This document shows positions 1 to 6,826 of a stretch of DNA of 10,699 nt, one piece after another. The stretch is from Thiobacillus sp. UBA6918 (GTDB lineage: Bacteria; Pseudomonadota; Gammaproteobacteria; Burkholderiales; Thiobacillaceae). The stretch lies in the NCBI GenBank assembly GCA_002450925.1, contig DKAU01000121.1, positions 9,131-19,829 of the forward strand. Reading direction: 5' to 3'. The notes beneath the pieces were generated by a model, which made no database searches, had not been told where the DNA came from, and saw nothing but the letters and a program-made list of their open reading frames with translations. The translations under genes and the position numbers were made by a program. How positions within the stretch are numbered: position 1 is the stretch's first letter; each line of letters opens with the position of its first letter.

Positions 1-457
<457 letters not shown>

Positions 458-489
458 AATTGGCGGGTTTTACAACAAAAGGTTTTATC

Positions 490-495
490 AGGAGA
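490..495 (+). promoter_or_regulatory. Ribosome binding site deciding the yajC start
   Basis: AGGAGA sits five bases before ATG 501. It selects this start over the longer upstream reading, which begins inside tgt, and over ATG 510. Confidence 0.75.
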
Positions 496-500
496 AGACA

Positions 501-863
501 ATGATTCACATGGGCAAACGTTCGCTCGCCGCCGCTTTAATCCTCGCTTCAACAACAGCCGGCGCTGCGCCCAACCCGCAACAATCCGATCCGCTGACGA
601 GCTTCCTGCCGCTCATCGTCATTTTCGTGTTGTTCTATTTCATGCTGATTCGCCCGCAGACAAAGCGTGCCAAGGAACAGCGCAAGATGATCGAAGGCCT
701 TCAAAAGGGCGACGAAGTCGTGACCGGCTCCGGTCTGGTCGGGAAAATTTCCAAAATTGGCGACCAGTATGTGTCGCTGGAAATTGCCGATGGAGTGATC
801 AGCCATGTGCAGAAGCAGTCTGTGCAGACCTTGCTGCCCAAAGGAACAATCAAGGCCCTGTAA
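501..863 (+). CDS. yajC: Sec translocon accessory subunit YajC
   Basis: This small single-pass inner membrane protein associates with SecDF and the SecYEG translocon. The reading is 120 residues. I chose ATG 501 because AGGAGA lies five bases upstream at 490-495; the open frame continues upstream to 393, but that part only overlaps tgt. The second ATG at 510 is a possible alternative. The family core is clear: a hydrophobic segment at about residues 35-51, then the signature FYFMLIRPQTKRAKEQRKM (46-63 region) and KGDEVVTGSGLVGKI. In front of it lies an additional basic-hydrophobic stretch (KR, then alanine/leucine rich, about residues 6-22) ending in an Ala-rich region that resembles a signal peptide. 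Whether it is cleaved cannot be seen. It is the second gene of the tgt-yajC-secDF unit. Confidence 0.96.
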   Translation: MIHMGKRSLAAALILASTTAGAAPNPQQSDPLTSFLPLIVIFVLFYFMLIRPQTKRAKEQRKMIEGLQKGDEVVTGSGLVGKISKIGDQYVSLEIADGVISHVQKQSVQTLLPKGTIKAL

Positions 864-871
864 TGCCTAGG

Positions 872-894
872 GGGGCAAAACTTGCCCCTTTATT
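872..894 (+). terminator. Hairpin with short U-run between yajC and secD (partial terminator or processing site)
   Basis: A perfect 7-bp stem is formed by GGGGCAA (872-878) and TTGCCCC (882-888) with a 3-nt loop AAC, followed by TTTATT. It begins nine bases after the yajC stop. The shape is that of an intrinsic terminator, but the U-run is short and interrupted. Because secD and secF follow and normally act with yajC, I infer an attenuator or an mRNA processing/stability element rather than a full stop. Confidence 0.55.
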
Positions 895-929
895 GCATCC
901 AGCCCTCCACCAAAACACCTGACTAGAAC

Positions 930-2744
930 ATGAATCGTTTTCCCCTATGGAAATACCTCCTCATCGGCATCGTGCTGGTGGTGGCCTTCCTCTACACCCT
1001 GCCCAACTTCTTCGGCGAAGTGCCTGCGGTGCAGATCTCACCGGTCAAAACAACCGAGAAGGTGGACGTTGCATTGATGAGGCAGGCACAAAATGCCGTG
1101 CAAACTGCAGGAATAAGTGCCGATAGCGGATTCATCGACGAAAACAGCATCAAGCTGCGCTTTTCAAGCACAGATGACCAGATCAAGGCCAAGGATGCGA
1201 TTCAGAACCAGCTGGGTGACCGTTACACCGTGGCGCTGAACCTGCTTTCAGCTTCTCCCCAGTGGTTAACGTCCATCCACGCACTACCCATGTACCTTGG
1301 CCTCGATTTGCGCGGGGGCGTGCATTTTCTTCTGGAAGTGGACATGAAGGCCGCTTTGGAAAAGGCTGCCATCCGTTATCAGGGCGACATTCGCACTGAA
1401 CTTCGCAGCGAAAAAATACGCTATGGCCGTATTACCCGTGAGGGCAACAGCGTGGTGGCCAAATTTTCGACTCGGGACCAGCGTGATGCTGCGATTGAAA
1501 AAATATCACGCGCTTTTGGTGACCTGAACCTTGTCGGTTCTGATGGAGTGGATGACTTCACCATGACGGCCACACTCAAGCCGACGGCGGAAACACAGAT
1601 ACAGGAATTTGCCGTCAAGCAGAATATCCAGACGCTGAGAAACCGGGTAAACGAACTGGGCGTGGCCGAACCCGTCATTCAGCAACAAGGCGTTGATCGC
1701 GTGGTGGTGCAGTTGCCCGGTGTGCAGGACACAGCCAAGGCCAAGGAAATTCTGGGCCGTACAGCCACACTGGAAATTCGTCTGGTGGATGAAGAGGCTG
1801 ATGCCAATGCCGCAGCAAGTGGACAAGTTCCCTTCGGGGACGAACTCCATCAAAGCCGTGAAGGCAGCCCCATCCTGGTGAAAAAGGACGTAGTTTTGAC
1901 TGGAGACTCCATCACGGATGCTGCCCCCGGGTTTGACAGCCGCTCCAATCGCCCAGCCGTGCACATCAACCTTGATGGCAAGGGCGCACGCATTTTCAAG
2001 GATGTTACGCGTGAAAACGTCGGTCGCCGCATGGCCATCCTGCTGATTGAGCACGGGCAGACTGAAATCATCACCTCACCGGTCATCCAGGAAGAAATTG
2101 GCGGTGGACGCGTGCAAATCACCGGCATGGAATCCCCGCAGGAAGCCTCCGATGTGGCATTGCTTCTGCGAGCAGGAGCTCTGGCAGCACCGATGCAAAT
2201 CGTTGAAGAGCGTACGGTAGGCCCAAGCATGGGCAAGGACAATATCGACAAGGGCTTCAACTCCAATATCTGGGGTTTTGTTGCCGTCGTCGTTTTCATG
2301 ATTTTCTATTACCGTGCATTCGGCTTGTTCTCTTCGCTTGCACTCGCAATCAACGGATTTTTCCTGGTAGCACTGCTTTCAATGCTGCAAGCCACGCTCA
2401 CGCTTCCCGGACTCGCAGGTATTGCCCTGACGCTTGGCATGGCCATTGACGCCAACGTGCTGATCAACGAACGGATTCGCGAAGAACTGCGCAATGGCAC
2501 CAGTCCACAGGCAGCGATTCATGCAGGTTACGATCGTGCGTGGGGAACGATTCTGGACTCCAACCTGACCACGCTGATTGCGGGCATTGCCCTGTTCTGG
2601 CTCGGTTCCGGCCCGGTCAAAGGTTTTGCCGTCGTGCTTTGTCTCGGCATCCTGACTTCCATGTTTAGTGCGGTGACTGTCTCACGTGCCCTGGTCAACC
2701 TGACCTATGGCCGCAAGACACGCCTGTCCAACGTTTCTATCTAA
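930..2744 (+). CDS. secD: Protein translocase subunit SecD
   Basis: SecD forms, with SecF, an RND-like inner membrane complex that uses the proton gradient to help pull exported proteins out of SecYEG on the periplasmic side. The reading is 604 residues, normal for the family. Visible parts are an N-terminal membrane anchor (about 7-25), the motif LGLDLRGG (123-130), a large periplasmic region with the P1 head (about 130-420), the conserved stretch around AGALAAPMQIVEERTVGPSMG (416-435), and five C-terminal membrane segments (about 447-590). The motif GMAIDANVLINERIREE (503-519) carries Asp507, matching the proton-path Asp519 of E. coli SecD. The start ATG 930 fits the usual MNR-PLWKY beginning, although no good ribosome binding site is seen before it. 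It is 66 bases after yajC and ten bases before secF. Confidence 0.98.
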   Translation: MNRFPLWKYLLIGIVLVVAFLYTLPNFFGEVPAVQISPVKTTEKVDVALMRQAQNAVQTAGISADSGFIDENSIKLRFSSTDDQIKAKDAIQNQLGDRYTVALNLLSASPQWLTSIHALPMYLGLDLRGGVHFLLEVDMKAALEKAAIRYQGDIRTELRSEKIRYGRITREGNSVVAKFSTRDQRDAAIEKISRAFGDLNLVGSDGVDDFTMTATLKPTAETQIQEFAVKQNIQTLRNRVNELGVAEPVIQQQGVDRVVVQLPGVQDTAKAKEILGRTATLEIRLVDEEADANAAASGQVPFGDELHQSREGSPILVKKDVVLTGDSITDAAPGFDSRSNRPAVHINLDGKGARIFKDVTRENVGRRMAILLIEHGQTEIITSPVIQEEIGGGRVQITGMESPQEASDVALLLRAGALAAPMQIVEERTVGPSMGKDNIDKGFNSNIWGFVAVVVFMIFYYRAFGLFSSLALAINGFFLVALLSMLQATLTLPGLAGIALTLGMAIDANVLINERIREELRNGTSPQAAIHAGYDRAWGTILDSNLTTLIAGIALFWLGSGPVKGFAVVLCLGILTSMFSAVTVSRALVNLTYGRKTRLSNVSI

Positions 2745-2747
2745 GGA
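2743..2747 (+). promoter_or_regulatory. Ribosome binding site of secF, overlapping the secD stop
   Basis: AAGGA begins inside the TAA stop of secD and lies seven bases before ATG 2755. This supports the 315-residue SecF start over an upstream reading from 2707, and suggests translational coupling of secD and secF. Confidence 0.65.
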
Positions 2748-2754
2748 CTCCACG

Positions 2755-3702
2755 ATGATCCGTTTTTTCGATGTCGATCGCGTCATCCCGTTCATGCGCT
2801 ACGGGAAAGTCACCACGACGATTTCTCTTGGCACCTTCATTTTCGCAGTGTGGGCACTGTGGGCACAGGGCCTGAATTTGGGTGTGGACTTTACAGGTGG
2901 CACGGTGATGGAAGTCGCATATAGCGAGCCCGCACAACTCGACAAAATCCGCTCTTCTCTGCAGGCCGGTGGTTTCAGGGAAGTGGCCGTACAAAACTTC
3001 GGAACCTCTCGGGATGTGTTGATCCGCCTGCCGGTCAGCCAGGCTGAAGACGCTGCACACATAAGCAACAAGGTCATGGATTCGCTCAAAACACAAAGCA
3101 GCGACGTGACATTGAAAAAAGTCGACTTTGTTGGACCTCAGGTCGGCAAGGAACTCTACGATAGCGGAGCGCTTGCGCTCTTTGTGGTTGCAGTCGGCAT
3201 CATGATCTACTTGGCGCTGCGCTTCGAGTGGCGTTTTGCCATTTCAGGCATCATTGCCAACGCGCATGACGTTGTCATCATTCTCGGCTTGTTTGCTTTC
3301 TTCCAGTGGGAGTTTACGCTGACAGTCCTGGCAGGCGTGCTGGCAATTCTTGGCTACTCGGTCAACGAGTCGGTGGTGGTGTTCGACCGGATCCGGGAAA
3401 ACATCCGAAAGATGCGCAAGACCGAAATCCCGGACCTGATCGACGCATCCATCACGCAGACCTTCAGCCGCACGATCATTACGCACCTTTCCACCCAGAT
3501 CATGGTATTGGCAATGCTGTTCTTCGGAGGCGAAGCGCTGCACAACTTTGCTCTGGCACTGACCATCGGCATCATGTTCGGCATTTACTCTTCGGTTCTG
3601 GTAGCTTCCCCCTTGCTACTTATGCTGGGCGTGAAGCGTGAACATTTCCTGCGCGCCGAGAAGGAAAAGGAAGGCGTGGCTCCTGACGGCGCCCAGGTTT
3701 GA
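2755..3702 (+). CDS. secF: Protein translocase subunit SecF
   Basis: SecF is the partner of SecD in the proton-driven export complex. The reading from ATG 2755 is 315 residues, a typical length. After a first membrane segment (about 21-40) comes GVDFTGG (43-49), the SecF counterpart of the SecD LGLDLRGG motif. A periplasmic P4 domain follows to about 124, then FVGPQVG (125-131), and then five membrane segments. AILGYSVNESVVVFDRIREN (197-216) carries Asp211 and matches the functional Asp213 region of E. coli SecF. The tail is basic and charged (KREHFLRAEKEKEG), as expected for a cytoplasmic end. Ten bases separate it from secD, and secD's stop codon overlaps its ribosome binding site, so the two are almost certainly produced together. 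Confidence 0.98.
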   Translation: MIRFFDVDRVIPFMRYGKVTTTISLGTFIFAVWALWAQGLNLGVDFTGGTVMEVAYSEPAQLDKIRSSLQAGGFREVAVQNFGTSRDVLIRLPVSQAEDAAHISNKVMDSLKTQSSDVTLKKVDFVGPQVGKELYDSGALALFVVAVGIMIYLALRFEWRFAISGIIANAHDVVIILGLFAFFQWEFTLTVLAGVLAILGYSVNESVVVFDRIRENIRKMRKTEIPDLIDASITQTFSRTIITHLSTQIMVLAMLFFGGEALHNFALALTIGIMFGIYSSVLVASPLLLMLGVKREHFLRAEKEKEGVAPDGAQV

Positions 3703-3714
3703 AGCTGCCCGTTA

Positions 3715-3750
3715 AAACTGCCGCGCATATGGCACTTTTGCAGGCAGTTT
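3715..3750 (+). repeat. Inverted repeat in the secF-dedA gap
   Basis: AAACTGCC (3715-3722) and GGCAGTTT (3743-3750) are perfect 8-bp complements around a 20-nt loop; GCA (3725-3727) and TGC (3739-3741) could add a small inner stem. There is no separate U-run after the second arm (CCTGACC follows), so it is not a typical intrinsic terminator. It may weaken read-through from secF into dedA, protect the upstream mRNA end, or be chance. The whole 65-nt gap holds nothing else I can support. Confidence 0.4.
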
Positions 3751-3767
3751 CCTGACCAGCCAGAACC

Positions 3768-4364
3768 ATGCTGCATGAATTCATTAACTGGATACTCGCC
3801 ACCGTCCATGACTGGGGCTATCTGGGCATTTTTCTTCTCATGGGCCTGGAATCGACAGTACTGCCGGTACCGAGCGAGGCGGTGCTGATCCCTGCCGGCT
3901 ATCTCGCCTATCAGGGCAAGATGAGTTTTATCCTGATTGCGTTGGCTTCAACCCTGGGCAGCCTTGCGGGTGCAACCATCAATTATGTTTTTGCATTGTG
4001 GGTAGGCAGGCCTTTTCTGGAACGCTGGGGGAAATATTTCTTCGTGCGCCCGGAATTGCTGCACAAGACCGATGCCTTCTTTCTGAGGCACGGCGCGATC
4101 TCGACCTTTACCGGCCGCCTGATACCAGGCATTCGCCACCTGATCTCACTGCCCGCAGGGCTGACCCGCATGAACTATGGCAAGTTCGCTTTTTACACCT
4201 GTCTGGGTGCGGGCATGTGGTCGCTGGTGCTCACGACCATGGGCTGGTACATCGGCGGCAACGAAGAGTTGATCAGGCAATACCTCAAGCACATCACGAT
4301 AGCCGTTGTGGTGGCCATGATCATCGCCATGGCGATTTACTGGTGGTGGCAAAAAAAGGATTAA
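3768..4364 (+). CDS. DedA-family (SNARE-associated/VTT domain) inner membrane protein
   Basis: DedA proteins are polytopic inner membrane proteins related to eukaryotic VTT lipid scramblases. Members have been linked to recycling of undecaprenyl phosphate, phosphatidylethanolamine transport and proton-motive-force-dependent drug resistance. The reading is 198 residues, a normal size. The first re-entrant region has the conserved acidic and proline positions in LESTVLPVPSEAVLIPAG (27-44, Glu28 and Glu37). The second has FTGRLIPGIRHLISLPAG (114-131), with the R-x3-G-x-R pattern typical of active members, and then MNYGKF (135-140). Hydrophobic segments are at about 17-33, 53-79, 141-163 and 176-194. 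The start ATG 3768 has only a poor ribosome binding site. The last codons (Gln-Lys-Lys-Asp) contain an A7 run and overlap the ychJ-like gene. The subfamily and lipid substrate cannot be read from sequence. Confidence 0.93.
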   Translation: MLHEFINWILATVHDWGYLGIFLLMGLESTVLPVPSEAVLIPAGYLAYQGKMSFILIALASTLGSLAGATINYVFALWVGRPFLERWGKYFFVRPELLHKTDAFFLRHGAISTFTGRLIPGIRHLISLPAGLTRMNYGKFAFYTCLGAGMWSLVLTTMGWYIGGNEELIRQYLKHITIAVVVAMIIAMAIYWWWQKKD

Positions 4365-4750
4365 CGGGCTGTCCGTGCGGTAGCGGCCGGGATTTTGCCG
4401 GCTGTTGCGGACGCCTTATTAATGGCGGCGAACCCGCGACCAGTGCAGAAGCGCTCATGCGTTCGCGCTACACGGCTTACACCCTGAGCAACGAGCCTTA
4501 TCTGCTGAACACCTGGCATGCTTCCACGCGCCCAGCCTCGCTCAAACTGGACGAGCCACCTGTGTTGAAATGGATAGGCCTGAAGGTATTACGACATGAA
4601 CAGCACGACGACACCCATGCCGTGGTGGAATTCGTTGCCCGACACAAGATCAACGGCCGCGCATTCAAGCTGCATGAAAGCAGCCATTTCGTAAATGAAG
4701 TCGGGTACTGGTTTTATGTCGATGGAGACATCAAACCTGACGCGGCCTGA
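4346..4750 (+). CDS. ychJ: YchJ-like UPF0225 protein with N-terminal SEC-C zinc motif
   Basis: This is a small soluble protein of unknown function with a SEC-C metal-binding motif followed by an NTF2-like fold. I read 134 residues from GTG 4346 (MAKKGLTGCPCGSG). The SEC-C ligands are Cys9, Cys11, Cys20 and Cys21 in the CPCGSGRDFAGCC stretch. The conserved ALMRSRYTAY (36-45), TWH (56-58) and the terminal HESSHFVNEVGYWFYVDGD (110-128) fit the YchJ family. There is no ATG start: the only candidates before the zinc motif are GTG 4343 and GTG 4346, both inside dedA, and no Shine-Dalgarno sequence precedes them. The frame is open much further upstream (to 3998), but that part shadows dedA. It overlaps dedA by 19 bases, so expression must come from coupled initiation or from a frameshift (see 4352-4376). 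The identity is firm, the start less so. Confidence 0.85.
   Translation: MAKKGLTGCPCGSGRDFAGCCGRLINGGEPATSAEALMRSRYTAYTLSNEPYLLNTWHASTRPASLKLDEPPVLKWIGLKVLRHEQHDDTHAVVEFVARHKINGRAFKLHESSHFVNEVGYWFYVDGDIKPDAA
4352..4376 (+). other. Candidate -1 frameshift element at the dedA/ychJ junction
   Basis: The dedA codons ..CAA AAA AAG contain A AAA AAG at 4352-4358 in the correct X XXY YYZ phase, the type of slippery site used in E. coli dnaX. A -1 slip there leaves the dedA stop (4362-4364) and enters exactly the ychJ frame (GGA at 4358). It would give a fusion of 327 residues: DedA 1-197 joined to Gly5 of the YchJ-like protein. Five bases after the heptamer, ACGGG/TCCGT (4364-4376) can form a small stem with one G-U pair and a 3-nt loop. 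A second, stronger hairpin lies at 4382-4406. The heptamer and phase are seen directly; that frameshifting happens is inference. Confidence 0.35.
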
Positions 4751-4786
4751 TAAAATTCCGCAGCGATTTTTTTAACAAGGCACATC

Positions 4787-5338
4787 ATGCAACCCGTACA
4801 GACCCGACTAAGGCCCATTTCCGCTCTCCTCTTTGGCAGCCGCTGGCTGCAATTGCCCTTGTATATCGGCTTGATCGTTGCCCAGGCGGTTTACGTGTAT
4901 CTGTTCTGGGTGGAGCTTTCCCATCTGGTCATTGAAACACCGCACCTAACGGAAGAGAAAATCATGCTGCTGGTACTGGGTTTGATCGACGTGGTGATGA
5001 TTTCCAACCTGCTGATCATGGTCATCGTTGGCGGCTACGAGACGTTCGTTTCGCGCCTGGGACTGGAAGGACATCCGGATGAACCGGACTGGCTGTCGCA
5101 CGTGAACGCCAATGTGCTGAAGGTGAAACTTGCCACCGCCATCATCGGCATTTCTTCCATCCACTTGTTGAAGACCTTCATCAACGCGCCCAATCTGGAA
5201 GAAAAAACCATGATGTGGCAGGTAACCATCCACATGGCCTTTGTTCTTTCAGCAATTGGCATTGCGGTGATCGACAAGCTGATGGGGCATGCCATCATCG
5301 ATGAAGAACACCATGGAAAAACTACGGCGAATAACTAG
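4787..5338 (+). CDS. yqhA: YqhA/UPF0114 family membrane protein (TIGR00645 type)
   Basis: This is a conserved inner membrane protein of unknown function, 183 residues, close to the family size. Three or four hydrophobic segments are visible, at about 22-42, 59-82, 113-131 and 144-163. The family stretches LLFGSRWLQLPLYIGLIVA (14-32), DVVMISNLLIMVIVGGYETFVS (68-89) and VKLATAIIGISSIHLLKTF (113-131) are well kept, and an Asp/Glu/Pro-rich loop (HPDEPDW, 96-102) lies between. ATG 4787 has AAGG six bases upstream at 4777-4780. It begins 36 bases after the ychJ-like gene in the same direction. Its TAG stop overlaps the stop of pdxJ on the other strand, and its last codons contain the terminator of that opposite unit. 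Assignment to the family is firm, the function is unknown. Confidence 0.9.
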   Translation: MQPVQTRLRPISALLFGSRWLQLPLYIGLIVAQAVYVYLFWVELSHLVIETPHLTEEKIMLLVLGLIDVVMISNLLIMVIVGGYETFVSRLGLEGHPDEPDWLSHVNANVLKVKLATAIIGISSIHLLKTFINAPNLEEKTMMWQVTIHMAFVLSAIGIAVIDKLMGHAIIDEEHHGKTTANN

Positions 5339-5347
5339 ACTCGCCGT
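5317..5347 (-). terminator. Intrinsic terminator of the lepA-to-pdxJ unit, inside the yqhA 3' end
   Basis: On the minus strand ACGGCGA (from 5347-5341) and TCGCCGT (from 5330-5324) form a perfect 7-bp stem. The 10-nt loop is GTCTAGTTAT, and TTTTT (5321-5317) begins two bases after the stem. The loop holds the shared CTAG stop. No U-run follows on the plus strand, where GCGGCGGC comes next, so the element should act mainly on the minus-strand transcript. Placement directly at the pdxJ stop supports the call. Confidence 0.7.
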
Positions 5348-6069
5348 GCGGCGGCTTCCACCATCAGCCGCTTCATTTCCGCAACCGCTGGCTGCCAGCC
5401 GGTAAACAATGCCTGCGCCACGATGGCGTGTCCGATGTTGAGTTCGTGCACGCCAGGGATGGCGGCAATGGCATGAACATTGTGATATGTAAGGCCATGG
5501 CCGGCATTTACCGTAAGCCCAAGGCCCAAACCGTAGGAGATGGATTTTCGAATGCGGTCGAGTTCATGTGTTTTGGCAACCTGATCTTCCAGGTCGGCAT
5601 ATTGCCCGGTATGGATTTCAACCACCGGCGCACCGCATTCACGCGCGGCATCCAGTTGCTTGTAATCGGCATCGATAAAAAGTGAAACGCGTACGCCGGC
5701 TTCTTTCATCTGCGTGCAGGCATCACGGATTTTATCTACCTGGCCCGCCACATCCAGCCCGCCTTCGGTGGTGAGTTCCTCACGCTTTTCCGGCACCAGA
5801 CAAACATCCTGCGGTTTGATGCGTTGGGCGATGCCAATCATCTCCGGGGTAACGGCCATTTCAAGGTTCATCTTGGTCTTGAGCACGCGGCGCAAGATTT
5901 CCACATCTTCGTCCTGAATGTGACGGCGGTCTTCCCGCAGATGCAGGGTAATGCTGTCCGCCCCTGCCGTTTCCGCCTGCAATGCCGCTTCTACCACGCT
6001 GGGATAGCGGGTCTTGCGCGCCTGCCTCAAAGTGGCGATGTGGTCGATGTTGACGCCGAGATAAATCAT
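5335..6069 (-). CDS. pdxJ: Pyridoxine 5'-phosphate synthase
   Basis: PdxJ condenses 3-amino-2-oxopropyl phosphate with 1-deoxyxylulose 5-phosphate to make pyridoxine 5'-phosphate, the ring-closing step of the DXP-dependent vitamin B6 pathway in the cytoplasm. The reading is 244 residues from ATG 6069, starting MIYLGVNIDHIATLRQARKT as in the family; the frame is open upstream to 6189, but that part lies over recO. The TIM-barrel active-site residues are visible: His43 in TLHLREDRRHI, Glu70 in MNLEMAVT and His191 in VNAGHGLTYHN. These match E. coli His45, Glu72 and His193. Its start overlaps the recO stop by four bases (ATGA), indicating translational coupling. In many proteobacteria acpS follows pdxJ, but here the strand changes and convergent yqhA begins. 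Confidence 0.98.
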   Translation of the reverse strand: MIYLGVNIDHIATLRQARKTRYPSVVEAALQAETAGADSITLHLREDRRHIQDEDVEILRRVLKTKMNLEMAVTPEMIGIAQRIKPQDVCLVPEKREELTTEGGLDVAGQVDKIRDACTQMKEAGVRVSLFIDADYKQLDAARECGAPVVEIHTGQYADLEDQVAKTHELDRIRKSISYGLGLGLTVNAGHGLTYHNVHAIAAIPGVHELNIGHAIVAQALFTGWQPAVAEMKRLMVEAAARRV

Positions 6070-6791
6070 TTTTCCGTAAACTCTCTCAATATTTGCCGAG
6101 TATAAAGCGGCTTGCCCCCAAGATGGTGGTTGATGAGCGCACGCATCAGCTGTTTGGACTCTGCGCGCGTGGCAGGCGAATCGAAGCAATCCTGGTCCAT
6201 GTCCAGTAAAGTCTTTCCGGACACCGGAATGCCATCCCCCCCTTTTCCATCGTCGACATAGGGGCCGCGCTCTGGCACAAAAACGTACCTCTGCTCCTGA
6301 CGCACCGGTTGCGCGGTTTCTGCTTCCTCGTGAAAAGTGGCGGCGTAGCCGATTTCCGACAGTAGATGGCGCTCAAACCGCCTCAGGACACGCTCCAGAT
6401 GACTGTCGACGGGCTGCGAAAGCTCGGAGAGCGTCGCAAGGTAGTAATCGAACAGGCCTTCGTGCGGGTCGTCTCGCGCCAGCAGTTTCAGCAGCAGTTC
6501 GTTGAGATAGAAGCCGCACAACAACGGCATGCCGGAAAGCGGCGCGACCCCGCCCTGCCATTCTGCACTGTGCAGCGTGCGCACTTCACTTTTGCCATAC
6601 CAAGACAGGAGCAGAGGAGTAAAAGGCTGGATCTGCCCTCGCATTGCCGAGCGTGGACGACGCGCGCCGCGTGCAACCAATGCCATGCGACCATGCTGGC
6701 GGGTAAACACTTCAACCACCAGCGAAGTTTCACGGAATGGATAGGTGTGCAGGACGAAGCCGGGTTCGTTGTCGGTGCGGGCCTGTGCCAT
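6066..6791 (-). CDS. recO: DNA repair protein RecO
   Basis: RecO works with RecR (and RecF) to load RecA onto SSB-coated single-stranded DNA during gap repair and recombination. The reading is 241 residues, normal length. The N-terminal OB-fold half is recognisable from GFVLHTYPFRETSLVVEVFT (11-30), HGRMALVARGARRPRS (33-48) and LLLSWYG (60-66). The helical second half contains GFYLNELLLKLLARDDPHE (93-111) and LRRFERHLLSEIGY (136-149). The four-cysteine zinc site known from some other bacteria is absent, as in many gamma- and betaproteobacterial RecO proteins. ATG 6791 has AGGG six bases upstream. It lies 35 bases after era and overlaps pdxJ by four bases. This gene diverges quickly, so context supports the call as much as the residues do. 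Confidence 0.95.
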   Translation of the reverse strand: MAQARTDNEPGFVLHTYPFRETSLVVEVFTRQHGRMALVARGARRPRSAMRGQIQPFTPLLLSWYGKSEVRTLHSAEWQGGVAPLSGMPLLCGFYLNELLLKLLARDDPHEGLFDYYLATLSELSQPVDSHLERVLRRFERHLLSEIGYAATFHEEAETAQPVRQEQRYVFVPERGPYVDDGKGGDGIPVSGKTLLDMDQDCFDSPATRAESKQLMRALINHHLGGKPLYTRQILREFTEK

Positions 6792-6826
6792 GATTTACCC
6801 TAAAAAAACAAGGCGTTGATTCCTGA

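Noticed and set aside
460..488. Sigma-70-like promoter TTGGCG-17 nt-TTTTAT before yajC
   Set aside because: Only 4 of 6 matches in each box, and the predicted start would fall on the yajC ribosome binding site; co-transcription with tgt is simpler.
1506..2054. 182-residue open frame on the minus strand
   Set aside because: It lies entirely inside secD on the opposite strand, shows no recognisable motif, and secD is unmistakable.
3998..4342. Upstream extension of the YchJ-like gene (250-residue reading)
   Set aside because: It runs in another frame over dedA, which has clear family motifs. The translated extension is rich in Arg/His/Gly and matches nothing; only the part from about 4346 looks like a real protein.
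4742..4773. GCGG/CCGC with a following T7 run, possible terminator after ychJ
   Set aside because: The stem has only 4 bp with a 12-nt loop and sits several bases from the T-run, too weak to call.
6792..6826. T7 run on the minus strand between era and recO, possible terminator
   Set aside because: The only stems before it are about 3 bp. The run sits just upstream of the recO ribosome binding site and recO continues the conserved unit.
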